Assembly (NCBI GenBank): GCA_007133995.1 | Contig: SLLP01000234.1 | Location: forward strand, 1-8,360 | Reading direction: 5' to 3' | Source of the DNA: Balneolales bacterium | GTDB taxonomy: Bacteria > Bacteroidota > Rhodothermia > Balneolales > Natronogracilivirgulaceae | DNA: 8,360 bases | In this document: piece after piece, positions 1-6,785 of the stretch | Numbering within the stretch: position 1 is the stretch's first letter | Layout: every line of letters begins with the position of its first letter | Program-made: the position numbers and the translations under genes | The notes under the pieces: model-generated | What the model was told of the DNA's origin: nothing | Database searches by the model: none | The model's input: the letters and a program-made list of their open reading frames with translations, nothing else

Positions 1-550
1 CACCACGATTGTACAGAATTGAGCCCTTGTTTAACATCAGTGAAACGCGCTGAGCATCTGTAAGATGCACATGCTCAATTTCTTTGAGCATCTCAATGGC
101 TTCATCATACTTCTCCAAAGACGCCATGTTTATTGCTCTTTGAACCTGATGATCAAATACAGCTGCCGGCAAAGTGGTTGACCGAAATGTATCCAGTTCA
201 ATCTCGGAAACAGGCTCCTGTTCAAACAGATATTCCGAACCAAACAGATATATCGTTGAAAGCATGCCTACAGTAAGTACGAAAATCGCCGCAATACGGC
301 TCCATGTCCCCTGGAAGCCGTAAAGAGTAAATATATTCGACTTGTTTCGCTTATCTTTACCGATCGATGCCGAAACTTCACTTTGCTGACTTGCAATTGC
401 CTGGAGATTGACAGAGTTTATCAAATATTCAAGGTGCTCGGGATTTTTAATCATTTTTTCCCATAGCAAATCAATCTCCCGGTCAGATAGCTCACCGGCA
501 CGATACGCATCCAGTTGATTTTGTATGTTATTCCAATCTTCTTTATTCAC
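1..550 (-). CDS. Anti-sigma-like membrane protein with TPR-like extracytoplasmic part (3' end outside window)
   Basis: My own translation gives 183 codons that run off the left edge with no stop, so the C-terminus is missing. The start is GTG at 550: an in-frame TAA lies two codons upstream, and a GGAG (558-561) sits 7 nt before it. Residues 1-60 are polar and helical, beginning like the cytoplasmic part of anti-sigma factors (LDAYRAGELSDREID, then a WEKMIKNPEHLEYL stretch), but no zinc-binding HxxxCxxC motif is visible. Residues about 85-103 (RIAAIFVLTVGMLSTIYLF) form one membrane helix. Residues about 131-183 are amphipathic helices in TPR style (YDEAIEMLKEIE, then a second helix pair), presumably outside the membrane. 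It starts 27 bp after the response-regulator stop and is probably in the same operon. Function is unknown; a signal-transducing or anti-sigma-like scaffold is an inference from architecture only. Confidence 0.75.
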   Translation of the reverse strand, partial: MNKEDWNNIQNQLDAYRAGELSDREIDLLWEKMIKNPEHLEYLINSVNLQAIASQQSEVSASIGKDKRNKSNIFTLYGFQGTWSRIAAIFVLTVGMLSTIYLFGSEYLFEQEPVSEIELDTFRSTTLPAAVFDHQVQRAINMASLEKYDEAIEMLKEIEHVHLTDAQRVSLMLNKGSILYNRG

Positions 551-577
551 ACGTTATCTCCATTACTAAAGCTTCTA

Positions 578-1189
578 TTAAACCTGCCTGTTACTCATAA
601 CCTGATCTATGGTATTGATCAAGTCATTTTTCATGAATGGTTTAAGAATATACGCATCCATTCCTGCATCAATACATTCATTCCTGACTTCTGAATCTGC
701 ATTTGCAGTTGCAGCGATTATGGGTACTTCTGAATAATGATTCATATCTCGAATGATACGAGCCGTTTCAATTCCGTTCAGACCATTCCCCAAATTAATA
801 TCGGTGATAATCAGATCATACACCGTACTCGCGGTGCAATTGAGGGCTTCAATGCCATTGGCAACCGGATGAATGTCAACGTAGTTTTTCAGAAAGGCAT
901 TTACGAGGTACCTGACCTGCTCATCGTCTTCGATGTGAAGAACCTTGTATTTGTATTCTGATTTATTAAGTGATTTCAAATCCGTATCATCGGCTTTATA
1001 CTTTGGTGGGTATCCATTTCCATTGACAAGGTTCACCATACCGAGACTGGAGCTCCCTCTTCCTGAATTGACTCTGTAGTCTTCCCTTCGCAGTTCCTGC
1101 CCTAACAATGAGGACGGAATCGAAAGTTGATTGCTTCTGGGAAAAAATTCAACCCGGGAGACTATTGTTATTGGGGAATACATATCCAT
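578..1189 (-). CDS. Single-domain response regulator with an 80-residue N-terminal extension
   Basis: A 203-residue protein. Residues about 81-200 form a CheY-like receiver: VLHIEDDE with acidic D88/D89, phospho-acceptor D130 in DLIITDINLG, T161 in IIAATANA, and K183 in ILKPF. The full phosphorylation set is present. No DNA-binding or enzymatic output domain follows, so it probably acts by protein contact or in a phosphorelay. The receiver resembles those fused to hybrid histidine kinases. Residues 1-80 are polar, rich in Ser, Asn, Gly and Arg, and match no domain I recognise. ATG at 1189 is preferred because an AAGGAG (1201-1206) lies 11 nt upstream; ATG at 1039 (residue 51) is an alternative that shortens the extension to about 30 residues. 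The next gene begins 27 bp downstream and is probably co-transcribed. No cognate histidine kinase is in the window. Confidence 0.88.
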   Translation of the reverse strand: MDMYSPITIVSRVEFFPRSNQLSIPSSLLGQELRREDYRVNSGRGSSSLGMVNLVNGNGYPPKYKADDTDLKSLNKSEYKYKVLHIEDDEQVRYLVNAFLKNYVDIHPVANGIEALNCTASTVYDLIITDINLGNGLNGIETARIIRDMNHYSEVPIIAATANADSEVRNECIDAGMDAYILKPFMKNDLINTIDQVMSNRQV

Positions 1190-1196
1190 TTCTAAT

Positions 1197-1248
1197 TTAA
1201 CTCCTTAATTAAAAGCATTTATATCATCTGCTTAATAAAAGGAGTTGA
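1197..1248 (-). promoter_or_regulatory. Leader hairpin that can mask the response-regulator ribosome-binding site
   Basis: The plus strand shows AACTCCTT (1199-1206) and its exact complement AAGGAGTT (1239-1246), an 8-bp inverted repeat. A weaker inner stem (GCTT/AAGC, about 1213-1216 with 1230-1233) closes a loop of about 13 nt. In the minus-strand mRNA the downstream arm contains the AAGGAG Shine-Dalgarno of the gene starting at 1189. The folded leader would therefore hide the ribosome-binding site. Pairing was worked out by eye with no energy calculation. It could instead be a DNA operator repeat or chance in AT-rich sequence. Confidence 0.45.
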
Positions 1249-1282
1249 CTTACCCGGAATTGTTACAAGATTTTTTTATTTT

Positions 1283-2302
1283 TTACTCGAATCCGAGTCC
1301 AGGCAAATCTTTTAGCTGAATGTGTCCTTGAGGTAACACCTCAACTCCCTTCAACGGGTTTTCTGCCACAAGCAGGTGCCCGTCAACATCTGCATAGTCA
1401 GCCCAAAGAGCTACCAGTGCAGAAGCAGTATCAGCAATCACAGACTCGATCATGCATCCAACCATCACCTGCAATCCCACCTTACGCGCCTGATGTATAA
1501 TTCTCAACGAGGTACTGATTGCACCCGTTTTCATCAGTTTTATATTGATGCCATGGAATTGTGACGAAAGCTCCTGCAGGGATTCCCTCCCCGTGATGCT
1601 TTCGTCTGCAATGAGAGGAATTCTAGACTTCAGCTTCAGTTCCTGCATCTCCTTAATGCAAGCAGCCGGCATGGGCTGTTCAATAACAAACACATTTTGT
1701 TTGTGCAGAAATGTTATCATGTCAAGAGCCTGGTCAACGGTTGACCATCCTTCATTGGCATCAACAAGTACAGGCTTGTCGGTTAACTCTCTGACCGCAT
1801 TGATGATATCTTTATCATAATCTGTTCCAAGCTTTATTTTGAGCAAAGGATATGGGTCAGCTTCTTCAACTTTTTCTTTCATCACTTCCGGCTTATCTAT
1901 ACCAAACGTGTACGTTGTCCGGGGACCGGTCCGACCTGGCGCTTGAAGAAGCCTGTATATTGGTATGTTCAATTTTTTCCCTATCCAATCATAAACTGCC
2001 ATTTCCAGGCCTGCCTTTGCTGCATACTCACCTGGGGCATGATCATTCATTTTCTGGACAAGCAATGAAATATCGTAAGTATTTTCTGTTTCGTAATCAC
2101 CAAATTCTGACAGGAAATGGGTTGCAGATTGCTGCGTTTCATGATAACGATGATTTGGAGCGGCTTCTCCTATTCCTGTAATTCCATCACAATGAACCTT
2201 AACCAGGACATTATTTACCTCATCTCTTGATCCTCTTGAAATGGTAAATCTTCTTTTTAGTGGCAAATTCAGGGGTTTAATTTGAATCTTGAATGTTTTC
2301 AT
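1283..2302 (-). CDS. Dipeptide epimerase, L-Ala-D/L-Glu epimerase type (enolase superfamily)
   Basis: A 339-residue cytoplasmic enzyme of the muconate-lactonizing subgroup of the enolase superfamily, expected to epimerise L-Ala-D-Glu to L-Ala-L-Glu during recycling of murein peptides. An N-terminal capping domain (1-125, with ISRGSRDEV and an HRYHET loop very like E. coli YcjG) precedes the TIM barrel. Visible catalytic residues are the KxK pair K155/K157 (LLKIKLG), metal ligands D181 (LVDANEGW), E208 (VIEQP) and D233 (IADES), and the opposite-face base K255 (INIKLMKTG). A DVDG motif (305-308) matches the DxD motif that binds the dipeptide amino end in this subfamily. The start was placed at ATG 2302 because the protein then begins like the family (MKTFKIQIKPLNLPLK). 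An in-frame GTG at 2356 would add 18 unlikely residues. Neither has a good ribosome-binding site. Substrate specificity is inferred; related epimerases accept other dipeptides. No murein permease or peptidase gene is adjacent. Confidence 0.9.
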   Translation of the reverse strand: MKTFKIQIKPLNLPLKRRFTISRGSRDEVNNVLVKVHCDGITGIGEAAPNHRYHETQQSATHFLSEFGDYETENTYDISLLVQKMNDHAPGEYAAKAGLEMAVYDWIGKKLNIPIYRLLQAPGRTGPRTTYTFGIDKPEVMKEKVEEADPYPLLKIKLGTDYDKDIINAVRELTDKPVLVDANEGWSTVDQALDMITFLHKQNVFVIEQPMPAACIKEMQELKLKSRIPLIADESITGRESLQELSSQFHGINIKLMKTGAISTSLRIIHQARKVGLQVMVGCMIESVIADTASALVALWADYADVDGHLLVAENPLKGVEVLPQGHIQLKDLPGLGFE

Positions 2303-2506
2303 CAGGGTATTTTGTAATAAATGGTTAAGAGATGATCTAGTAAATATAGTCAGCACCTAATGAAACACGATACATCTAAAAAAGCCCTTTTTATCTGTCT
2401 GAAGTTGGAATTTGAAGCTTTTTTACGTATCTTTAGGCATAGCTAAGTAATTATTCTTACTGTTTATCATTGCAAAAATTATTAAATACCAGAACCATTT
2501 AAACAT

Positions 2507-2512
2507 AAGGAG
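2507..2512 (+). promoter_or_regulatory. Strong ribosome-binding site of the 49-codon ORF
   Basis: AAGGAG lies 7 nt before the ATG at 2520, near-ideal spacing. It is the best ribosome-binding site in the window and the main reason to take the small plus-strand ORF as translated. No convincing -10/-35 pair was found upstream, although the region is AT-rich. Confidence 0.6.
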
Positions 2513-2519
2513 ATACGTT

Positions 2520-2669
2520 ATGAACAGTATCTATAGCAACCGGACCAGACTTTATGAGCAGTTTCATTCATTTGAAAAGTATCACAGCAGCTGGTATCAC
2601 CAAATGCATGAACTGATTCGGACTTTTATACGTCGGATCGTACCTTCCAGAAAAAAAACCGCTTATTAA
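2520..2669 (+). CDS. Small basic protein of unknown function, 49 residues
   Basis: ATG at 2520 to TAA at 2667-2669, the only plus-strand gene I support here. The product is rich in aromatic and basic residues, with many His, Tyr, Phe and Arg; the first half contains YEQFHSFEKYHSSWYHQMH and the second half a probable amphipathic helix (ELIRTFIRRIV) with a lysine/arginine-rich tail. There is no signal peptide, Cys pair or long hydrophobic segment. I recognise no family. Support comes from the AAGGAG 7 nt upstream, the divergent position relative to the epimerase, and a strong hairpin 33 bp after the stop. It could be a membrane-associated or nucleic-acid-binding micropeptide, the visible part of a small regulatory RNA, or a chance ORF. 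Confidence 0.5.
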   Translation: MNSIYSNRTRLYEQFHSFEKYHSSWYHQMHELIRTFIRRIVPSRKKTAY

Positions 2670-2701
2670 TTCAAGCTGTTAAACTTTACGATTTTTTTTA
2701 G

Positions 2702-2735
2702 GCCGCATTCGCTTAACTGCAAATGCGGCTGTTTA
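2702..2735 (+). terminator. Hairpin between convergent genes, probable terminator
   Basis: GCCGCATT (2702-2709) pairs perfectly with AATGCGGC (2722-2729); an inner GC/GC pair closes a 6-nt loop. On the plus strand it is followed by a weak U-rich tail (TGTTTAT), suiting an end for the 49-codon ORF transcript. On the minus strand, where it lies about 50 bp after the nrdJ stop, the stem is followed by an A-run rather than a U-run, so it is not a classical terminator for nrdJ but could still stabilise that 3' end. An eight-T run (2692-2699) lies just before the stem. Confidence 0.5.
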
Positions 2736-2779
2736 TAAAAGTGTGTATTTGTCAGGGGTGAGGCAAATCAGTGGAGGGT

Positions 2780-5700
2780 TCAGGAGCATCCGGTAGTTGA
2801 TCCACACGTTGTACATTTCAGACAGGTACCGTTTCTAACCATGGTCATACTTCCACAATCAGGGCATATATCGCCGGTAAATCCCATTTCCCTGGCTCTG
2901 TTCATTTGTTCAGAACGATGTTGTCCAGATCTATTCCTGGTTGATCTTTCCTCTTGCACCGATGATACCTTTCCTGATTCTGGCACAGCATCGATGTGAC
3001 CACTTTCAAGGCCGGGATGCTCTTTTTTTTCTACTGTTCTTGCATCCGGGGTGAGAGGAGTTGAAGAAGCATGCGGTTGGTTAGCTGCGGAGTCTGTACT
3101 CGAATCAGGCTTGGGTGAATCCGAATCAGAGATATCTTTTTCCTCCGAACGAAGTGTCCTTTTGAAAATATCTTGCGGACTGACATGTGCCAGATCCTCT
3201 CGCTCCAGATAGGTAACTGCAAGCTCACGGAAGATATAATCAATTACAGAGGTAGTCATTTTAATATGCGGATTGCCAACAACGGCGCCGCTTGGATCAA
3301 ATTTTGTAAAGACAAAGGCATCCACATATTCCTCAAGCGGCACCCCGTGCTGAAGTCCCAGCGAAATTGCTATGGCAAAACAGTTCATGAGACTACGGAA
3401 TGCCGCTCCCTCCCGGTGCATATCAATAAATATCTCACCGATCTGACCGTTTTCATACTCACCGGTTCTAAGATAAACTGACTGTCCGCCAATCTTGCAC
3501 TTTTGGGTATATCCACCACGTCGATGCGGCAATCGTTTTCGGCCGGTCACATATTTGTGGATGATTCTTTCGGCTGTCTTGATTACTTCATCCTGAAGCT
3601 GTTGAGTCTCCGGCTGCTCAGCTTTTTCTTCATTTTCCTCCTCCAATTCATCCATGATATCAGCCATTGAGTTCAAAGGTTGACTCAGTTTGGAACCGTC
3701 TCTGTACAGTGCATTTGCCTTCAGCATTTTCTCCCAGGAGCGCTTATAAGCATTTTGAATGTCATCAACGGTTGCTTCATTTGGCAGATTGATGGTTTTT
3801 GATATCGCACCGGAAATGAATGGTTGTGCCGCCGCCATCATATTAATGTGTCCGTCGGCAGTGATATATCTTGTACCGATCCTGCCACATTTATTGGCGC
3901 AATCAAATACCGGAAGATGCTCTTCCTTCAGACGAGGGGCGCCTTCAACAGTCATTGTTCCACAGACATAGTTGTTGGCCTGTTCAATTTGTTTCCTTGT
4001 AAACCCGAGATAGCGAAGCATATCAAAGCCAGGATCCGCGAGCTGCTCGTCGGTAATGCCGAGTATCTCCTTGCAAAATTCCTCCCCGAGAGTCCAGTGA
4101 TTGAAGGCAAACTTGATGTCAAAACTGCCAGGCAACGCCTGTTCAACCGCTTTGATCTTATCATCAGTAAAACCGGCATCCTGCAGTTGTTTGTGTGTGA
4201 TCGACGGACACCCGTCCAGTGTACCGCTACCTTTTGCGTAAAGTACGATATCCTGGATTTCCTGATTACTGTATCCAAGTTTTCGTAATGCCTGGGGAAC
4301 ACTTTGATTGATAATCTTGAAATAGCCTCCTCCGGCAAGCTTTTTAAATTTCACCAGAGCAAAATCCGGTTCTATACCGGTTGTATCACAATCCATGACC
4401 AAGCCAATCGTACCGGTAGGTGCGATCACGGTAACCTGTGCGTTGCGATATCCGTTTTTTTCACCCAATTCAAGCGCCCTGTCCGCATCTTCCTGCGCTG
4501 CTTTGAGGAGGTAATCCGGGCAGTATTGTCCGTCGATTCCTACCGGCTTGATGGTCAAGCCCTCATATCCGGAATTGTCTGCATTATATGCAGCTCTGCG
4601 ATGGTTTCGAATCACCCGCAGCATATGCTCCTTATTCTTTGCATATCCGGGGAAGGGTCCAATTTCCGCTGCCATCTCAGCACTTGTCGCGTAGGCCGTC
4701 ATATGCATTATCGCAGTGAGAGCTCCGCATATGGCTGTACTTTCTTTGCTGTTATACGGAATTCCTTTTACCATGAGCAGGGATCCGATATTGGCATAAC
4801 CGAGTCCAAGAGTCCGGAATTTGTAAGAGAGCTCTGCGATGCGGCGGGAGGGGAATTGGGCCATGAGTACGGAAATCTCAAGCACGATCGTCCAAAGCCT
4901 ACTTGCATAGCGATAATCCTCAACGGAAAAAAGTTGCGTTTTCTCGTCATAAAATTTCATGAGATTCAATGATGCAAGATTGCAGGCGGTATCGTCAAGA
5001 AACATATACTCTGAACACGGGTTGCTGGCCTTGATCGGCCCGTCTTCCGGACAGGTATGCCACTCATTGATCGTATCGTGATACTGGGTTCCGGGATCAG
5101 CACATGACCAGGCTGCATAGGATATCTGATCCCAAAGATCCCTTGAACGTATAACTTTGAACGGCTCCGGATCACGTCCCTCCTTTTCAGCCTGACGCAA
5201 CTCAATTCGTCCATAGAGCTTCCAGTCGCCATCGTTTTCAAGTGACTGCATGAAAGCATTCGGTATGCGGATGGAATTGTTTGAATTTTGCCCGCTGACC
5301 GTGTTGTAGGCCTCTGAGTTCCAGTCGGTGTCATACGAATCAAAAGCAATGTCCTTGAAACCCTGAGCAGCCAGCTGAATGACACGCTCAATGTAATTCG
5401 CTGGTACGTAATCACGTCGTGCATCCTTGATTGCCGCCCGAAGCTTTTTGTTCTTTTTTGGATCCCGGCTAACCTTCCCATTATACTGACGGCCTTCTAT
5501 CTCAACCGGCTCATGGCAAAGCCGTATGATCGACCGCAGATGTTTTTCACAAATTTTTGAACCTGCTACTATGGATGCTACTTTTTGCTCCTCCTTGACC
5601 TTCCAGTTAATGTACTCTTCGATATCAGGATGATCCAGATCCAGGGTAACCATTTTTGCAGCTCTTCGGGTGGTGCCTCCGGATTTTATCGCTCCGGCAG

Positions 5701-6493
5701 CCCGGTCACCGATTTTAAGGAAACTCATCAGACCGGAAGACTTACCCCCTCCGCTCAATCCTTCACTGTCACCCCGGATGTCAGAGAAATTTGTACCCGT
5801 TCCCGAGCCGTATTTGAAAAGGCGGGCTTCACGGGTCCACAAATCCATAATCCCCCCCTCGTTAACCAGATCATCATTTATACTTTGAATGAAGCAGGCA
5901 TGCGGCTGAGGTCTGCTGTATGAATCGCTGGATTTGTGAACCTTGCCGGTTTTTGCATCTACATAGAAATGACCCTGTGCCGGACCGTTAATACCATATG
6001 CCCAGTGCAACCCTGTGTTGAACCACTGCGGACTGTTGGGTGCTGCCATCTGAAGGGCCAGCATCCGGCACATCTCATTGAAGAATGTTCGGGCATCCTC
6101 TTCCGCATCGAAATAGTCGTGCTTCCAGCCCCAATACGTCCAGGCACCTGCCAGTCGATCAAAGACCTGCCGACTATCGGTTTCCGGACCGTATCGCTCA
6201 TCCTGACCCACCTTGTGAAGTGCAGCAGTGTCTTCCTCTGACCTCTGGAGCCATCCCGGCACTCCTTTTTCCCGAACCTTTTTCAGTTTAGCAGGTACGC
6301 CAGCCTTTCGAAAGTATTTCTGCGCGATGATATCGGTCGCAACCTGTGACCAACTTGAAGGAACCTTTACATTTTCCAGCAGAAAAACCAGTGATCCATC
6401 CGGATTACGAATTTCGGATTTTCTTGATTCAAAATGAATCCCGTCATATGGACTCTTTAAATTCTTTCTGGTAAAATGTGGGGTGATTTTCAT
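2780..6493 (-). CDS. nrdJ: Vitamin B12-dependent (class II) ribonucleoside-diphosphate reductase
   Basis: A 1237-residue adenosylcobalamin-dependent ribonucleotide reductase that makes deoxyribonucleotides with or without oxygen. It matches the long NrdJ form from its first residues ([24 protein letters not shown] at about 44-67). Substrate-loop SPQWFNTG is at 154-161. C200 (PHACFIQS) and C504 (CNLASLNL) fit the active-site redox pair. NPCSE (491-495) holds thiyl-radical C493, N491 and E495. PTGTIG is at 692-697. Residues about 985-1100 form the conserved C-terminal domain typical of long NrdJ (probably TSCPD). A low-complexity Ser/Pro/Glu linker (about 1112-1200) then leads to a cysteine cluster (C1210, C1213, C1224, C1227, C1230, C1236), presumably the swinging redox tail that re-reduces the active site. 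No N-terminal ATP-cone is seen, so overall-activity control by ATP/dATP is probably absent. ATG at 6493 fits the family N-terminus, but there is no clear Shine-Dalgarno. No frameshift or missing key residue was found. Confidence 0.97.
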   Translation of the reverse strand: MKITPHFTRKNLKSPYDGIHFESRKSEIRNPDGSLVFLLENVKVPSSWSQVATDIIAQKYFRKAGVPAKLKKVREKGVPGWLQRSEEDTAALHKVGQDERYGPETDSRQVFDRLAGAWTYWGWKHDYFDAEEDARTFFNEMCRMLALQMAAPNSPQWFNTGLHWAYGINGPAQGHFYVDAKTGKVHKSSDSYSRPQPHACFIQSINDDLVNEGGIMDLWTREARLFKYGSGTGTNFSDIRGDSEGLSGGGKSSGLMSFLKIGDRAAGAIKSGGTTRRAAKMVTLDLDHPDIEEYINWKVKEEQKVASIVAGSKICEKHLRSIIRLCHEPVEIEGRQYNGKVSRDPKKNKKLRAAIKDARRDYVPANYIERVIQLAAQGFKDIAFDSYDTDWNSEAYNTVSGQNSNNSIRIPNAFMQSLENDGDWKLYGRIELRQAEKEGRDPEPFKVIRSRDLWDQISYAAWSCADPGTQYHDTINEWHTCPEDGPIKASNPCSEYMFLDDTACNLASLNLMKFYDEKTQLFSVEDYRYASRLWTIVLEISVLMAQFPSRRIAELSYKFRTLGLGYANIGSLLMVKGIPYNSKESTAICGALTAIMHMTAYATSAEMAAEIGPFPGYAKNKEHMLRVIRNHRRAAYNADNSGYEGLTIKPVGIDGQYCPDYLLKAAQEDADRALELGEKNGYRNAQVTVIAPTGTIGLVMDCDTTGIEPDFALVKFKKLAGGGYFKIINQSVPQALRKLGYSNQEIQDIVLYAKGSGTLDGCPSITHKQLQDAGFTDDKIKAVEQALPGSFDIKFAFNHWTLGEEFCKEILGITDEQLADPGFDMLRYLGFTRKQIEQANNYVCGTMTVEGAPRLKEEHLPVFDCANKCGRIGTRYITADGHINMMAAAQPFISGAISKTINLPNEATVDDIQNAYKRSWEKMLKANALYRDGSKLSQPLNSMADIMDELEEENEEKAEQPETQQLQDEVIKTAERIIHKYVTGRKRLPHRRGGYTQKCKIGGQSVYLRTGEYENGQIGEIFIDMHREGAAFRSLMNCFAIAISLGLQHGVPLEEYVDAFVFTKFDPSGAVVGNPHIKMTTSVIDYIFRELAVTYLEREDLAHVSPQDIFKRTLRSEEKDISDSDSPKPDSSTDSAANQPHASSTPLTPDARTVEKKEHPGLESGHIDAVPESGKVSSVQEERSTRNRSGQHRSEQMNRAREMGFTGDICPDCGSMTMVRNGTCLKCTTCGSTTGCS

Positions 6494-6504
6494 GGGAAAT
6501 TGGC

Positions 6505-6559
6505 GTCTGTTTGTTGTAAATAGTAAATCATTTCTAGCTTTTTTTCCCGCAAAACAGAC
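6505..6559 (-). repeat. 8-bp inverted repeat in the nrdJ leader
   Basis: GTCTGTTT (6505-6512) and AAACAGAC (6552-6559) are exact complements 39 bp apart, just upstream of the nrdJ start. This could be a leader stem or a spaced operator. At this length and spacing chance is also plausible. Confidence 0.2.
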
Positions 6560-6598
6560 AAATAAAACTACGACATGGCTGTCAGAAAGATCGTTTAT

Positions 6599-6767
6599 TT
6601 ATCCACTTCTACACCTGTGGTTAAACAAGCTTTCGAGTTGCAGGAATCTCAAAGATAACTTTAGAGAAGAAACAAAAAAGAGATACTTTCCCACATCTTT
6701 TCAACAGAAACAAAGTGGTTAAATCAGAATCTCTTGTAATGACTACCATGGAGCTTTTTGTGGATAA
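6599..6767. promoter_or_regulatory. Cluster of DnaA-box-like nonamers upstream of nrdJ
   Basis: Compared with TTATCCACA, this stretch contains a perfect box on the minus strand (TGTGGATAA on plus, 6759-6767), two 8/9 boxes facing each other 8 bp apart (TTATCCACT 6599-6607; TGTGGTTAA 6616-6624), and two weaker ones (TTTCCCACA 6687-6695; AGTGGTTAA 6714-6722). They lie 106-274 bp upstream of the nrdJ ATG in the 292-bp gap after the propeller gene. DnaA is known to bind and regulate nrdAB in E. coli, so a role in tuning dNTP supply to replication is plausible. A replication origin is less likely but not excluded: no dnaA, dnaN or strand switch is in the window. No cobalamin riboswitch core or NrdR-like box was seen in the gap. 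Confidence 0.45.
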
Positions 6768-6785
6768 CATGTTGGCAAATAATTA

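Noticed and set aside
737..961. 74-codon plus-strand frame opposite the receiver domain
   Set aside because: It is a shadow of the conserved receiver coding frame on the minus strand.
2303..2356. Longer epimerase start at GTG 2356
   Set aside because: The added 18 residues do not resemble the family N-terminus and no ribosome-binding site precedes the GTG; the ATG at 2302 gives the expected beginning.
2357..2519. Promoters for the epimerase (minus) and the small ORF (plus)
   Set aside because: AT-rich candidate hexamers exist, but none gave a convincing -35/-10 pair or the Bacteroidota TAnnTTTG motif, so no promoter is claimed.
4304..4972. 222-codon open frame on the plus strand inside nrdJ
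   Set aside because: It lies wholly antisense to well-conserved NrdJ coding sequence, has no domain signature, and is explained by the codon bias of the opposite strand.
6483..6722. 79-codon plus-strand open frame across the nrdJ leader
   Set aside because: It overlaps the nrdJ start and the DnaA-box-like cluster, shows no good ribosome-binding site and its translation looks like random AT-rich DNA.
6494..6785. Cobalamin riboswitch or NrdR box upstream of nrdJ
   Set aside because: I looked for the B12-box core and for an NrdR-like palindrome on both strands by eye and found neither. The receptor leader, where a riboswitch would be likely, is outside the window.
6494..6785. Chromosomal origin of replication
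   Set aside because: Several DnaA-like boxes and AT-rich sequence are present, but no dnaA/dnaN/gidA-type neighbour or strand switch is seen; regulation of nrdJ explains the sites at least as well.
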